From contig NZ_KB913024.1 of assembly GCF_000384035.1 (NCBI RefSeq), positions 3,479,799-3,543,798 on the forward strand: 64,000 nucleotides of DNA. Reading direction: 5' to 3'. A program made the position numbers and the translations under genes. Shown here piece by piece: positions 41,413 through 50,888 of this stretch (position 1 is the stretch's first letter; every line of letters begins with the position of its first letter). Under the pieces are notes generated by a model. That model saw only the letters and a program-made list of their open reading frames with translations, ran no database searches and was not told where the DNA came from. This DNA comes from Actinopolyspora mortivallis DSM 44261. Lineage in GTDB: Bacteria > Actinomycetota > Actinomycetes > Mycobacteriales > Pseudonocardiaceae.

Positions 41413-42411
41413 GTGAACACCTTACGTAGTCGTATTGTCGGCGGTGGCCCACGTCGCGGGGTGCCCGCGCTGCTGCTCGGACTGACCACCACCCTGGTAC
41501 TCACCTCCTGCGGCAACGGCGGCGGAGAGGCCAACGGCAAGCTCGACGTCGTCGCCTCCACCGACATGTGGGCCAACGTCGCCGAAGCCGTGGCCGGAGA
41601 CCGGGCCGAGGTGGAGGCGATCATCGGCGACAACGAGGCCGACCCGCACTCCTACGAGAGCACCCCCCGGGACGCGGCCCGCATCGACCGGGCCGACCTG
41701 GTCGTCTACAACGGCGGCGGCTACGACTCCTTCGTCGCCCAGATCCTGTCCGGCGACAACGAGGCGCCCCCCAGCGTGGAGGCGTTCAGCGCCGCGCGGG
41801 AGCAGGACCAGCACGACCACGACACCGCCGAGAACCACGCCGACTCCGGCCACCACGAGCACGACCACGACCACTCCGGCAACGAACACGTCTGGTACGA
41901 GCCGAGCTCGGTCCAACGAGTCGCCGAACGGATCTCCGAACACCTCGGACAGCTGCGCCCGCAGCACTCGGCCGAGTTCGACCGGGCCGCCGCCGAGCTC
42001 GGCACCCGCCTCGACGAGGTCGAACAACGCATCGACGACATCGAACAGCGCCACGGCGGCACCGAGGTGCTCACCACCGCCCCCATCGCCGACCTGCTAC
42101 TGGACCGGGCCGGACTGGACGACGTCACCCCCCGGTCGTTCGTGCGCTCCGTGGAGTCCGGAAACGACCCCGCCGCGGCCACCGTCGCCGAGATGCAGGA
42201 CCTCGTGGACTCACGACGTCCGGCGGTGCTGGTCCACAACCCGCAGACCGCCTCGTCGCTGACCGAACGGATCCGAACCCGCGCCGAGAACAACGGCATC
42301 CCCGTGGTGGAGATGCCCGAAACCCTCCCCGAGGGGCAGGACTACACCCAATGGATCTCGGGCCGGGTCTCCGCGCTGGAACGCGCCCTGGCCGAGTCCC
42401 CGAACCAGTGA
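41413..42411 (+). CDS. Zinc ABC transporter substrate-binding lipoprotein (ZnuA-like)
   Basis: A 332-aa lipoprotein of cluster A-I metal-binding proteins. A signal peptide ends in the lipobox LTSC. Metal-ligand regions ADPHSYE and NEHVWYE, and the His-rich loop between them (HDHDTAENHADSGHHEHDHDH), are typical of zinc-specific ZnuA/AztC-type proteins. GTG 41413 is chosen because AGGAG (41403-41407) precedes it and the signal peptide then has normal length; ATG 41386 is an in-frame alternative. It captures Zn2+ outside the membrane for the ATPase and permease encoded next. Confidence 0.9.
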   Translation: MNTLRSRIVGGGPRRGVPALLLGLTTTLVLTSCGNGGGEANGKLDVVASTDMWANVAEAVAGDRAEVEAIIGDNEADPHSYESTPRDAARIDRADLVVYNGGGYDSFVAQILSGDNEAPPSVEAFSAAREQDQHDHDTAENHADSGHHEHDHDHSGNEHVWYEPSSVQRVAERISEHLGQLRPQHSAEFDRAAAELGTRLDEVEQRIDDIEQRHGGTEVLTTAPIADLLLDRAGLDDVTPRSFVRSVESGNDPAAATVAEMQDLVDSRRPAVLVHNPQTASSLTERIRTRAENNGIPVVEMPETLPEGQDYTQWISGRVSALERALAESPNQ

Positions 42412-43307
42412 CCATCGCTTCCGAGCCCCAGGAAGAAGCCGTGCTTTCCCACCTCAGATCCCGGAAGAACCCACCGACCGAGGAGGTCGCCGAGACCCCC
42501 GAGTCACCACCCGCCGTGAGCCTGCGCGGGGCACGACTGTCCTACGGACAGCGTGTGCTCTGGCGGGACCTGGACCTGGACGTGACCCCCGGGGAGTTCC
42601 TGGCCGTGTTGGGACCCAACGGATCGGGCAAAACGAGCCTGCTGCGGGTGCTGCTGGGCACCACCCCGCTGACCGAGGGCAGCGTCCACATCGCCGGTGA
42701 ACCGGCCCACCGCGGCAACGAACGGATCGGCTACATCCCCCAGCAGCGTTCCCTGCAGGACAGCCTCACCCTGCGGGGCAGTGACCTCGTCGGCCTCGGG
42801 CTGGACGGACACCGCTGGGGAACCGGGCTGCGAGGACGCCGGGTGAGGGCCGAGCGGGTGCACGACGCGCTGCGCTCGGTGGACGCCACCGACTACGCGA
42901 AGACCCCGCTCGGGCTGCTCTCCGGCGGGGAACAGCAACGGCTGCGGGTCGCCCAGGCCCTGGTCTCCGACCCCCGCGTGCTGCTGTGTGACGAGCCGCT
43001 GCTGTCGCTGGACCCCTCCTACCAACACCGGGTCAGCGGGCTCATCGCCCGCCAGGCCCGCCGGACCGGGGCCTCCGTGCTGTTCGTGACCCACGAGATC
43101 AACCCCGTGCTGCCCGTGGTCGACCGGGTGCTCTACCTCGTGGACGGCCGGTTCCGCGTCGGAACCCCGGACGAGGTGATGAACTCGGAAACCCTGTCCG
43201 AACTGTACGGAACCGAGGTCGAGGTCGCCCGCGTCGGCGGGAAACTCGTCGTCGCCGGAGCCGAAGCGGAGCAGCAGCACCACGTGCACGAAGGAGGGTG
43301 GACATGA
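42408..43307 (+). CDS. Metal ABC transporter ATP-binding protein
   Basis: A 299-aa ABC ATPase of the zinc/manganese importer type: Walker A GPNGSGKTS, Q-loop YIPQQRSL, signature LSGGEQQRLRVAQALVSDP, Walker B VLLCDEPLLSLDP and switch FVTHE. A 35-residue N-terminal extension precedes the domain. GTG 42408 overlaps the previous stop (GTGA); GTG 42441, with a nearer GGAAG, is an alternative. It energises the permease, whose start overlaps its stop. Confidence 0.88.
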   Translation: MTIASEPQEEAVLSHLRSRKNPPTEEVAETPESPPAVSLRGARLSYGQRVLWRDLDLDVTPGEFLAVLGPNGSGKTSLLRVLLGTTPLTEGSVHIAGEPAHRGNERIGYIPQQRSLQDSLTLRGSDLVGLGLDGHRWGTGLRGRRVRAERVHDALRSVDATDYAKTPLGLLSGGEQQRLRVAQALVSDPRVLLCDEPLLSLDPSYQHRVSGLIARQARRTGASVLFVTHEINPVLPVVDRVLYLVDGRFRVGTPDEVMNSETLSELYGTEVEVARVGGKLVVAGAEAEQQHHVHEGGWT

Positions 43308-44188
43308 ACCGCCTGGCGGACGCGCTGAGCAGGATGTTCGACCTCGGCCTCACCGGCGAGCTGCTCGGCTACCCCTTCGTGCAGCAGGCGCTGCTCGCCG
43401 CGGCGGCACTCGGCCTGGTCTCCGGGGTGCTGGCCCCCCTGGTGGTCACCCGCCGCATGTCCTTCGCGGTGCACGGCACGGCCGAACTCGCCTTCACCGG
43501 CGCCGCCGCCGCTCTGCTCGTCGGTGTCAGCGTCACCCTCGGAGCGTTGGGAGGGGCGATCCTCGCGGCCCTGCTGCTCGGGCTGCTCGGCCAGCGCGAC
43601 AACGAACGCGACTCGGTCATCGGGGCCGTGCTCTCCTTCGGACTCGGGGTCGGGGTGCTGCTGCTGTGGATGAACCCCGAACGCACGGCGAACAAGTTCA
43701 CCCTGCTGGTCGGCCAGATCGTGGGGGTGAGCTCGGCCGACGTCACCCTGCTCGGCGGCGCCGCGCTGGTGGTGCTGGTGATCACCGCGCTGTTGTACCG
43801 GCCGCTGCTGTTCGCCAGCGTCGACCCCGAGGTCGCCGCCGCACGGGGGGTTCCCCTCGGCGTCCTCACCCCAGTGTTCTCCCTGCTGGTGGGCACGGCC
43901 ACCGCACTCGGTGTGCACGTGGTGGGGGCACTGCTGGTGATGGCGCTCATGGTCACCCCCGGAGCCGCCGCCATCCGGGTGACCGCCAGCCCGCTGAAGG
44001 CCACGGTGCTCTCGGTGGTCTTCGCCGAGACCGCCGCCCTCGGAGGGATCCTGCTCTCGCTGGCCCCCGGAGTGCCGGTCAGCGCCTTCGTCACGGCGAT
44101 CTCCTTCGGGATCTACCTGCTGTGCCGCTGGATCGGCGGGATGCGGATCAACAGGCTGACCCGGGGAAGCGCGGCGGCGACGGCCTGA
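43304..44188 (+). CDS. Metal ABC transporter permease (ABC-3 family)
   Basis: A 294-aa membrane protein with about eight helices and the ABC-3 family patterns: LAPLVVTRRMSFAVHGTAELAFTG near the N-terminus (interaction with the binding protein and channel) and the conserved DPEVAAARGVPLG loop that contacts the ATPase. ATG 43304 has AAGGAGG at ideal spacing and overlaps the ATPase stop (ATGA). It completes a binding protein - ATPase - permease operon, probably for zinc. Confidence 0.9.
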   Translation: MNRLADALSRMFDLGLTGELLGYPFVQQALLAAAALGLVSGVLAPLVVTRRMSFAVHGTAELAFTGAAAALLVGVSVTLGALGGAILAALLLGLLGQRDNERDSVIGAVLSFGLGVGVLLLWMNPERTANKFTLLVGQIVGVSSADVTLLGGAALVVLVITALLYRPLLFASVDPEVAAARGVPLGVLTPVFSLLVGTATALGVHVVGALLVMALMVTPGAAAIRVTASPLKATVLSVVFAETAALGGILLSLAPGVPVSAFVTAISFGIYLLCRWIGGMRINRLTRGSAAATA

Positions 44189-44272
44189 ACCCCCGCACCG
44201 AAACGTCCCCGCCGGGGCCGAACGGCCGGGGGTCGGCGTCCGACGGCCCAGGCAGAGGCCGAGCGACCGTGC

Positions 44273-45604
44273 TCACCGCACAGGGTGCTCGGCCAGGATC
44301 CCGCCCACCTCCTCGGCCATCTCCGGGGAGAGCATCGAGTAGCGCCCTCCGGCCAGGAAACGCTCGGAGAACTCGAACACCACCACCTCGCCCTCGGCGA
44401 GCATCTCCCCCACCCGCTGCGGATTCTCGCGCACGTTCTCCGCGTGGGAGATCGTCAGGTCCGAGAACGTCGCCGCGAGATAGGGGCTGGCGAACTGGGT
44501 GAAGGAGTCCGCGATCATCCGGGTGGGTTTGGTGACCATCCCGGGACGCGGCGCCGACTCCACGTGCAGCGGCTCGTGGAAGTCGCTGCCCACGAACCTG
44601 GTGTTGTCCGCCCCGCCGTCGGGGGCCAGCGAGTACGACTGGACGGTCCACTGCTCGTCCCGGCCGAGCAGTCCGGCGATGTCCGCACGGTGCGGGTAGG
44701 TGCGTCCCCGCTCGACGCTCCAGGAGTCGCTGACGCCGGGACGCAGTGACTCGGCGATCTGCCGGGTCATCTCCAGTCCGCCCGCGTGTCGCCAGTGCGT
44801 GTCGCGTTTGGTGTAGACGGGACTGTTCCGCCGTTCGGCGAGTTCCCGCAGCGGGCCGCGCATGTCGATGGCGCCGGTGGCCTCGGGCAGCCTTTCCCAG
44901 AAGCGGGAGCGCAGCTCGCGCATGCACTCCTCTCCGACGAAGTCCTCCGGCATGTGCTCCGGGTGCACGGTGGACTTGTCCGGGGCGACGACCAGCCGGA
45001 ACCGCCGACCGGAGGCCTCCACCACCGAACGCCAGCGCCGCAGTCCCTCGATGATCCTCTCCAGCCTCATCTCCGGCAGGCACTTGTAGGAGACGTCGTG
45101 GCCGAGGTAGAGCCAACCGTCCTCGCCGTGGATCACGTCGGGGAACACCTCGGGGTCGGGGGTGGTTTCCTCCGGTTCTTCCTTCCCTCCACCACCGACG
45201 GGGGGAGCACCGGATCCCGAGTCGTGCGGGGCGGACTCGCCGAACACGCCCTGGCTCAGCGCCTCCATGGAGGCCACCGCCTGGGGACGGAACACGAGGT
45301 GGTCCCTGGCCCAGCCGTCCAGCCCGGTGAAGAAACCCCAGCCCTCGGTGACGCTCGGAAACGGGGTCAACGCGCGGTTCTCCACCGGCTTCGCCCTGGC
45401 GCCGAGGGTCCAGGCCAGCAGCGGCGCGGCGAAGAACAGCACCGCGCACACCAGGGCGGTGTACTGCTTCGCGCCGTGTCGCGGACGGTGCAGCGGATGC
45501 TCCCGGGGCAGCCAGGCCTCGTGCACGGGGGGAAGCTCGGTGGACTCGGGACTCCCCCGATCCCCGTCGACCCTCTCGGCGGTACCAAGCTGCTTTCCGG
45601 ACAC
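44273..45604 (-). CDS. SGNH-hydrolase-like protein of the AlgX/AlgJ type (polysaccharide O-acetylation)
   Basis: A 443-aa membrane-anchored protein with an N-terminal helix (about residues 50-70) and an AlgX/AlgJ catalytic domain. Residues expected for acetyl transfer are visible: GEDGWLYLGHDVSYKCLPE, the Asp-His pair in KRDTHWRHAGGLEM, and a serine in IADSFTQFASPYLAATF. In alginate-type systems such proteins pass acetyl groups from an AlgI-like channel to an exopolysaccharide. The AlgI-like gene lies 1.3 kb upstream on the same strand (46906-48339), which supports a shared job. GTG 45604 is used. Confidence 0.82.
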   Translation of the reverse strand: MSGKQLGTAERVDGDRGSPESTELPPVHEAWLPREHPLHRPRHGAKQYTALVCAVLFFAAPLLAWTLGARAKPVENRALTPFPSVTEGWGFFTGLDGWARDHLVFRPQAVASMEALSQGVFGESAPHDSGSGAPPVGGGGKEEPEETTPDPEVFPDVIHGEDGWLYLGHDVSYKCLPEMRLERIIEGLRRWRSVVEASGRRFRLVVAPDKSTVHPEHMPEDFVGEECMRELRSRFWERLPEATGAIDMRGPLRELAERRNSPVYTKRDTHWRHAGGLEMTRQIAESLRPGVSDSWSVERGRTYPHRADIAGLLGRDEQWTVQSYSLAPDGGADNTRFVGSDFHEPLHVESAPRPGMVTKPTRMIADSFTQFASPYLAATFSDLTISHAENVRENPQRVGEMLAEGEVVVFEFSERFLAGGRYSMLSPEMAEEVGGILAEHPVR

Positions 45605-45843
45605 GGTCCCACGGTAGCGAATCCCCGGCCTGCCGTGATCGGGTCCGCTACGGCGGCGGGAACCTGGAGTGTTGTTTCCCGGGCGGGTGGGCCGTCGTCC
45701 GTGTCGTGGTGGCCGCCGCCGAGAACCGGGTGTGGCGAGGCGCCGGTCACGATGTGATCTCGGGGTTTTCGCCCTTCGTGGTGGGGCGGGTTGGCCAGAG
45801 TGCTGTCGGGGACGGACGCTGGTGTACACAGGGCAGGGAAATC

Positions 45844-45918
45844 ATGACGAGCACCCCGAACGACCCGGATGCCGGATTCGTCGAGGCAGGCCAAGATTTG
45901 GGAGCCATCCGGCGCTAA
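45844..45918 (+). pseudogene. 5' fragment of the EspC-like gene, cut off by an in-frame TAA
   Basis: ATG 45844 follows GGCAGGAA and starts MTSTPNDPDAGFVEAGQDLG, ending at TAA 45916-45918. The frame continues after the stop (AWIQRQIAEGGLSM...) directly into the downstream frame at 45961, so the two pieces look like one original gene separated by a nonsense mutation. Confidence 0.5.
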
Positions 45919-45960
45919 AACGCCTGGATCCAACGTCAGATCGCCGAGGGCGGGCTGAGC

Positions 45961-46269
45961 ATGAGACCCGACGCCGCCGACCACGCCGCCGCCGTCTACG
46001 AAGAAAAAGCCGAAAAAGTGGACCTTCTAGCAAAAGACGCAAACCAATTACAACAGGTACCGGGGCTGGGCGACTACCCCTCGGGGCGGCAGTTGGCGGC
46101 CAAGTTCGGGAACAAGGCCGGCAACGGCTCCACCGGCGCGGCCGACCTGTTGCGGCAGTTCGCCGACGAACTGCGGAGCAAAGCCGCGTTGTTCCGCGAG
46201 GCCAAGAAGAACTACCAGACCACCGACGACCAGGTCAGTAGTGACCTCGACAGGGGGCTCCAGCGGTGA
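45961..46269 (+). CDS. EspC/ESX-secretion-associated-like small protein, probably shortened
   Basis: A 102-aa helical, charged protein (MRPDAADHAAAVYEEKAEKVD..., LLRQFADELRSKAALFREAKKNYQTTDDQV) of the type found before DUF3558 lipoproteins in Pseudonocardiales, related to ESX-1-associated EspC-like proteins. Relatives have about 35 more N-terminal residues, which here exist but are separated by a stop. Translation may restart at ATG 45961, where GAGGGCGGG lies just upstream. Its stop overlaps the DUF3558 start, so the pair is coupled. Confidence 0.6.
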   Translation: MRPDAADHAAAVYEEKAEKVDLLAKDANQLQQVPGLGDYPSGRQLAAKFGNKAGNGSTGAADLLRQFADELRSKAALFREAKKNYQTTDDQVSSDLDRGLQR

Positions 46270-46808
46270 ACAAGTGGGCACGACCGGTTGCGACAGTGAC
46301 CGCCAGCGCGCTACTGCTCGGCCTCACCGCCTGCTCACCGGGCGGAAGTGCCGACGAACGAACAACGACCTCACAGGCCGAACCCTCCGAGGACGCCCTG
46401 GCGGGAGTGGACCCGTGCGCCCTCCTGTCCGAGACCGAACTGAACTCCTTCGGGCTGAAAGAGCCGGGTAAAAACACAGAATTACTGCCCTGGGTAGTCG
46501 GATGTGACTACAGCGGTGACCCTATTTCGGCCACACTGTACAGAGACACCCGGAACACTGTCGCTGCCAGCGAGCGGAAAGAGGTGTGGGCGATGTTCGA
46601 ACGCACCCCGGTCAACGGCCGCCCCGGGGCCACGGCCATCACCCAGGGAGCCACCCAGGCCCGCATCTGCGATGTCATGTTCGACGCCGGAAACGGCATG
46701 ATCCAGGTCCAGGTCAGCGAACCGCGCCTACCCGACAACGTCGACGAGTGCGCCGAGGCCCTGAAGATCGCGAAAAAGGTCGAACCGAAGGTCCCGGAAC
46801 CCGTCTGA
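46266..46808 (+). CDS. DUF3558 lipoprotein
   Basis: A 180-aa predicted lipoprotein with the lipobox LTAC at about residue 20 and the DUF3558 domain: DPCALLSETELNSFGL near the start, a CDYSG loop and a second cysteine in ARICDVMFDAGNG, ending with DECAEALKIAKKVEPK. Four cysteines in the domain probably form disulphides outside. DUF3558 proteins are surface lipoproteins of actinomycetes; function unknown. GTG 46266 overlaps the upstream stop (GTGA). Confidence 0.85.
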   Translation: MNKWARPVATVTASALLLGLTACSPGGSADERTTTSQAEPSEDALAGVDPCALLSETELNSFGLKEPGKNTELLPWVVGCDYSGDPISATLYRDTRNTVAASERKEVWAMFERTPVNGRPGATAITQGATQARICDVMFDAGNGMIQVQVSEPRLPDNVDECAEALKIAKKVEPKVPEPV

Positions 46809-46905
46809 ACGACAGTTCCGACACCGGCTGCCCCGTGCCCGTCCCCGGTGACCGACACCGGTGCCCACGTACCCCTACCGACAGTCCGGCGAGGCAACCG
46901 AACCC

Positions 46906-48339
46906 TCAGAACTGGTAGTAGAGGAAGGGGCTGAACGAACCGCTGGCGACCAGCAGTCCCGCGTAGCACACTCCCACGGTCATGACCCCCACCCTGGCGC
47001 CGGTGGCCGCCCGGGTCCGGGCCGCCTCCAGATAGGTGCCCGTACCCGCTCCGGCGGGCAACAGCACCACCGCCAACGCCGCGAGCAGGATCAACGTGCG
47101 CTGGTTGGTGAGCGCCGCCTCCACCACCGCGTTCAGCCCCGCCACGTCGGGAACGAACATGTGCCCGAGCATCACCACGGCACTGCCCAGGTCGGGCGCG
47201 CGGAAGAACACCCACCCCACGAGCACGAGCACCATGGTTCCGGCCCGCCGCGCGATCCGCGCGTTCACTCCCGCCGGCCGCCGGTCCAGTCCGGCGGCCC
47301 GTTCGATCACCAACAGCGCCCCGTGGAACACCCCCCACACCAGGTAGGTCCACGCCGCGCCGTGCCAGAAGCCGGTCAGCACGAACACGATCGCCAGGTT
47401 CCGGTAGGTGCGCACGGTCCCGTTCCGGTTGCCCCCCAGCGGGATGTAGACGTAGTCCCGGAACCACCGCGACAGGGACATGTGCCACCGCTGCCAGAAC
47501 TCGGTCACGGTCACCGAGGAGTACGGACGGGCGAAGTTCTCGGGAAGACGGAAACCGAGCATCCTGCCCAGTCCGATCGCCATGTCCGAGTAGCCCGAGA
47601 AGTCGAAGTACAGCTGCACCGTGTAGGCGACCGCACCGACCCAGGCGATCGCGAAGGTCATGTCGTCCGCGGAGGTGGAGAACGCCGCGTCGGAGACCGG
47701 GGCGAGGCTGTCGGCCACGATCACCTTCTTGCTCAGCCCCCAGGCGAAACGCGGGAACCCGGCGGCGATGTCGTCCAGCCGGTGGGTGCGTCGCTGGGGA
47801 AGCTGGTCGGCGATCTCGCGGTAGCGCACGATCGGCCCCGCCACGAGCTGCGGGAACATCGCGATGTAGGCGACGAAGGCGACCGGGTCGCGCAGGGCGG
47901 GGCGCTCCCCCCGGTAGACGTCCACCACGTAGGAGATGTGGTGGAAGGTGTAGAAGGAGATCCCGATCGGCAGCACGACCTCGAAGGTGGGCAGGTGACC
48001 GCCGAACCAGCCCGCCAACACCGCCGCCTGCTCGGAGGCGAAACCCGCGTACTTCCACACCCCCAGCACGGCCAGGTTGACCGCGATCACCCCACCGAGC
48101 AGGTACCGCCTGCGGCTCCGGTCGAGTCCCCACTCGTCGGGCTCCAACCGCCTTCCCGCCAGGAAGTTCACCACGATGCAGCCCAGCAGCAGCGCCGTGG
48201 TGCCTCCCGCCCCGCTGGCGTAGAACACCAGGCTGGCCACGGCCACCACCGCGTTCCGCGCGGAACGCGGCGCCAGCAGCAGACAGCCCAGGGTCGCGGG
48301 CAGGAAGTACCACAGGAAGAGCGGGGTTGCGAACGACAT
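46906..48339 (-). CDS. MBOAT-family O-acyltransferase (AlgI-like)
   Basis: A 477-aa membrane protein with about eleven helices. The MBOAT histidine lies in TGFWHGAAWTYLVWGVFHG, and FHHISYVVDVYRGE, IGLGRMLGF-RLPENF and RDYVYIPLGGNRNG follow the AlgI pattern. It should move acetyl groups from a cytoplasmic donor across the membrane onto an AlgX/AlgJ-type partner such as the 44273-45604 product, for O-acetylation of a cell-surface polysaccharide whose identity is not shown here. The two plus-strand genes between them are unrelated. Confidence 0.88.
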   Translation of the reverse strand: MSFATPLFLWYFLPATLGCLLLAPRSARNAVVAVASLVFYASGAGGTTALLLGCIVVNFLAGRRLEPDEWGLDRSRRRYLLGGVIAVNLAVLGVWKYAGFASEQAAVLAGWFGGHLPTFEVVLPIGISFYTFHHISYVVDVYRGERPALRDPVAFVAYIAMFPQLVAGPIVRYREIADQLPQRRTHRLDDIAAGFPRFAWGLSKKVIVADSLAPVSDAAFSTSADDMTFAIAWVGAVAYTVQLYFDFSGYSDMAIGLGRMLGFRLPENFARPYSSVTVTEFWQRWHMSLSRWFRDYVYIPLGGNRNGTVRTYRNLAIVFVLTGFWHGAAWTYLVWGVFHGALLVIERAAGLDRRPAGVNARIARRAGTMVLVLVGWVFFRAPDLGSAVVMLGHMFVPDVAGLNAVVEAALTNQRTLILLAALAVVLLPAGAGTGTYLEAARTRAATGARVGVMTVGVCYAGLLVASGSFSPFLYYQF

Positions 48340-48481
48340 CGGTGTCCGGACGGGTCAGTGCGGAAGCGGGAACCACCACGTTGCTGTCCGCGAAACCCTA
48401 ACCGAACCCGTCGCCGCCCGGGGGCTCACATCCGAATCCGGCGGTGAGATCCGTTCCACACCCGGAACACGGACCGAGGTG

Positions 48482-49438
48482 TCACAGTCGGCGCCGGCGG
48501 GCGACCTCGGCCAGCACCACACCAGCGGCCACCGAGGCGTTCAACGACTCCACCCCGGCGGACATGGGAATGGACACCGTCTGGTCACAGTGCTGCCTGG
48601 TCAGTCTGGACAGTCCGCGCCCCTCGGAACCCACCACGACCACGAGCGGCTCGGTGGCCAGCTCCAGTTCGTCGGAGGTCACGTCGGCGTCGGCGTCCAG
48701 CCCCACGGCCATCAGCCCCTCCGACTGGAAACTCCGCAACGTGCGGTTCAGGTTCGTAGCCCGGGCCACCCGGATGTTGGCGGCCGTGCCCGCACTGGCC
48801 CGCCAGGCGACCGCGCTCATCGCCGCGCTGCGGCGCTGCGGCACCACCACACCGTGCGCGCCGAACGCGGCGGCCGAGCGCACGATCGCGCCGAGGTTGC
48901 GCGGATCGGTCACCCCGTCCAGCGCGACCAGCAGCGGGGGAAGTCCCGAGTCACGCGCGGCGGTGAGCAGGTCGGCGGGCTCGAAATACTCGTAGGGTGG
49001 GATGCGCAGGGCCAGTCCCTGGTGAACCGCGTTCGAGGTCATCCGGTCCAGCTCGACACGCGGCACCTCGACCACGGAGATCCCCTGGTCGGCGGCGAGC
49101 CGCACCGCCTCGGTCACCCGCTCGTCGGCGTCGATCCCGTGGGCGGCGTACAACGCGCTGATCGGCACCCCGGCACGGACGCACTCCAGCACCGGGTTGC
49201 GCCCGGCCACCAACTCGCCGTTGGCCTCGGCGGCCCGGCGTTTCTCCTCCCGCTCCTGCTGGGCCTTCTTCCGCGCGTCGGCCTTGCGTTTGGCCGGGTG
49301 GTCGTAGCGGTGTTCCGCCTTGGGGGTGGGCCCCTTGCCGCGCAGCGCCTTGCGCCGCTGGCCACCCGATCCGACGACCATGCCCTTCTTGGTGCCTGAC
49401 TTGCGTACCGCGCCTCTGCGCTTGTCGTTACCCGCCAC
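48482..49438 (-). CDS. rlmB: 23S rRNA (guanosine-2'-O)-methyltransferase, RlmB type
   Basis: A 318-aa SpoU-family methyltransferase. A lysine/arginine-rich N-terminal tail (residues 1-75) is usual in actinobacterial members. The L30e-like substrate domain follows ([22 protein letters not shown]), then the knotted SPOUT domain with [36 protein letters not shown] and [21 protein letters not shown], the three SpoU motifs. Expected to methylate G2251 of 23S rRNA. Downstream of cysS after six bases, as in M. tuberculosis (Rv3579c/Rv3580c). Confidence 0.92.
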   Translation of the reverse strand: MAGNDKRRGAVRKSGTKKGMVVGSGGQRRKALRGKGPTPKAEHRYDHPAKRKADARKKAQQEREEKRRAAEANGELVAGRNPVLECVRAGVPISALYAAHGIDADERVTEAVRLAADQGISVVEVPRVELDRMTSNAVHQGLALRIPPYEYFEPADLLTAARDSGLPPLLVALDGVTDPRNLGAIVRSAAAFGAHGVVVPQRRSAAMSAVAWRASAGTAANIRVARATNLNRTLRSFQSEGLMAVGLDADADVTSDELELATEPLVVVVGSEGRGLSRLTRQHCDQTVSIPMSAGVESLNASVAAGVVLAEVARRRRL

Positions 49439-49444
49439 GAGCTA

Positions 49445-50842
49445 TCAGTCCTTCAAAGTCCACATCGGCCCGTCGGGGGTGTCCTCGACGGCGATTCCGC
49501 ACGCCTGCAACCGGTCCCGCACCGCGTCCGCGGTGGCGAAGTCCCGCTGGGCCCTGGCCTCGCTGCGCTGTCGGAGAAGGCCCTCGACCAACTCGGACAA
49601 CGCGTTGTGGGCGGCGTCGGACCTGCCGCTGTCGGCGACCCAGTTCTCCGCCAGCGGGTCCAGCCCGAAAACGTCCAGCATCGCCCGCACCCCGGCCGCG
49701 GCGGAACGGGCGCCCTCGTCGTCGCCGGAGTCCAAGGCGGCGTTGCCCTCGCGGATCGCGTTGTGGACCACGGCGATGGCCTGGGGAGTACCCAGGTCGT
49801 CGTTCATCGCCTCCGTGAACTCGGCGTGTACCCGCCCGGGGGAGACGTTGCCGGTGCGCTGCACCACCCGGTGCAGGAAGGACTCCATCCGGCCGAAGGT
49901 GGCCACGGCCTCGTCCAGTCCCTCGTCCGAGAACTCCACCGTGGAGCGGTAGTGCGGAACCACCAGGTAGTAGCGCAGCTCCACGGGGCGGACCCGGCGC
50001 AGCAGCGCCGAGATCTCCAGCGTGTTGCCCAGCGACTTGGACATCTTCTCGCCCGCGGCGGTGACCCAGGCGTTGTGCAGCCAGTAGGCGGCGAAGCCGT
50101 CCCCGGCGGCGGTGGACTGCGCCAGCTCGTTCTCGTGGTGCGGGAAGACCAGGTCCAGCCCTCCCCCGTGGATGTCGAACTCGCTGCCCAGGTAGTGGGT
50201 GGACATCGCCGAGCACTCCAGGTGCCACCCCGGCCGCCCCGGTCCCCACGGGCTGGGCCAGCTCGGCTCACCGGGTTTGGCCGCCTTCCACAGCGTGAAG
50301 TCCCGGGGGTCGCGCTTGCCCGTTCCGGCGGTGTCCTCGCTGGGCTGCATCTCCTCCGGGCGCTGTCCGGAGAGCCTGCCGTAGTGCTCGGCGTAGGAGG
50401 GCACCGAGAAGTAGACGTCCCCGTCCTCGGCCGCGTAGGCGTGGCCGCGCTCCACCAGCCGCTCGACCAACTCGATCATCTGGGTGATGTGGCCGGTGGC
50501 CCGCGGCGTCGCCGAGGGGGGCAGGCAGCCGAGCCGGTCGTAGGCGCTCTCGAACGCCCGCTCGTGGGTGGCCGCCCACTCCCACCAGGGGCGTCCCGCC
50601 TCCGCGGCCCTGGCGAGGATCTTGTCGTCGATGTCGGTGACGTTGCGTACCAGGCGCACGTCGTAACCGTTGCGGGTCAGCCAGCGGCGCAGCACGTCGA
50701 AGTTGAGCCCGCTGCGCACATGCCCCACGTGCGGCATCCCCTGAACCGTTGCCCCGCACAGGTACAACGAGGCCACGCCGGGACGGCGCGGCCGGAACTC
50801 ACGGGTGCTGCGGGTGGCGGTGTCATGCAGGTACAGGCTCAC
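49445..50842 (-). CDS. cysS: Cysteinyl-tRNA synthetase
   Basis: A 465-aa class I synthetase. The HIGH-type motif occurs as MPHVGH in [17 protein letters not shown], with the first zinc-ligand cysteine before it. KMSKS is present in [10 protein letters not shown], and the zinc/specificity region [15 protein letters not shown] with HHENELAQS is intact. The C-terminal part is the DALR anticodon-type helical domain. Charges tRNA-Cys. Transcribed between the HAD gene and rlmB. Confidence 0.96.
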   Translation of the reverse strand: MSLYLHDTATRSTREFRPRRPGVASLYLCGATVQGMPHVGHVRSGLNFDVLRRWLTRNGYDVRLVRNVTDIDDKILARAAEAGRPWWEWAATHERAFESAYDRLGCLPPSATPRATGHITQMIELVERLVERGHAYAAEDGDVYFSVPSYAEHYGRLSGQRPEEMQPSEDTAGTGKRDPRDFTLWKAAKPGEPSWPSPWGPGRPGWHLECSAMSTHYLGSEFDIHGGGLDLVFPHHENELAQSTAAGDGFAAYWLHNAWVTAAGEKMSKSLGNTLEISALLRRVRPVELRYYLVVPHYRSTVEFSDEGLDEAVATFGRMESFLHRVVQRTGNVSPGRVHAEFTEAMNDDLGTPQAIAVVHNAIREGNAALDSGDDEGARSAAAGVRAMLDVFGLDPLAENWVADSGRSDAAHNALSELVEGLLRQRSEARAQRDFATADAVRDRLQACGIAVEDTPDGPMWTLKD

Positions 50843-50888
50843 ACCGCCGATGGTACGGGGCGCCCCCCGCCCCGCTGCAGGTCCGTCC

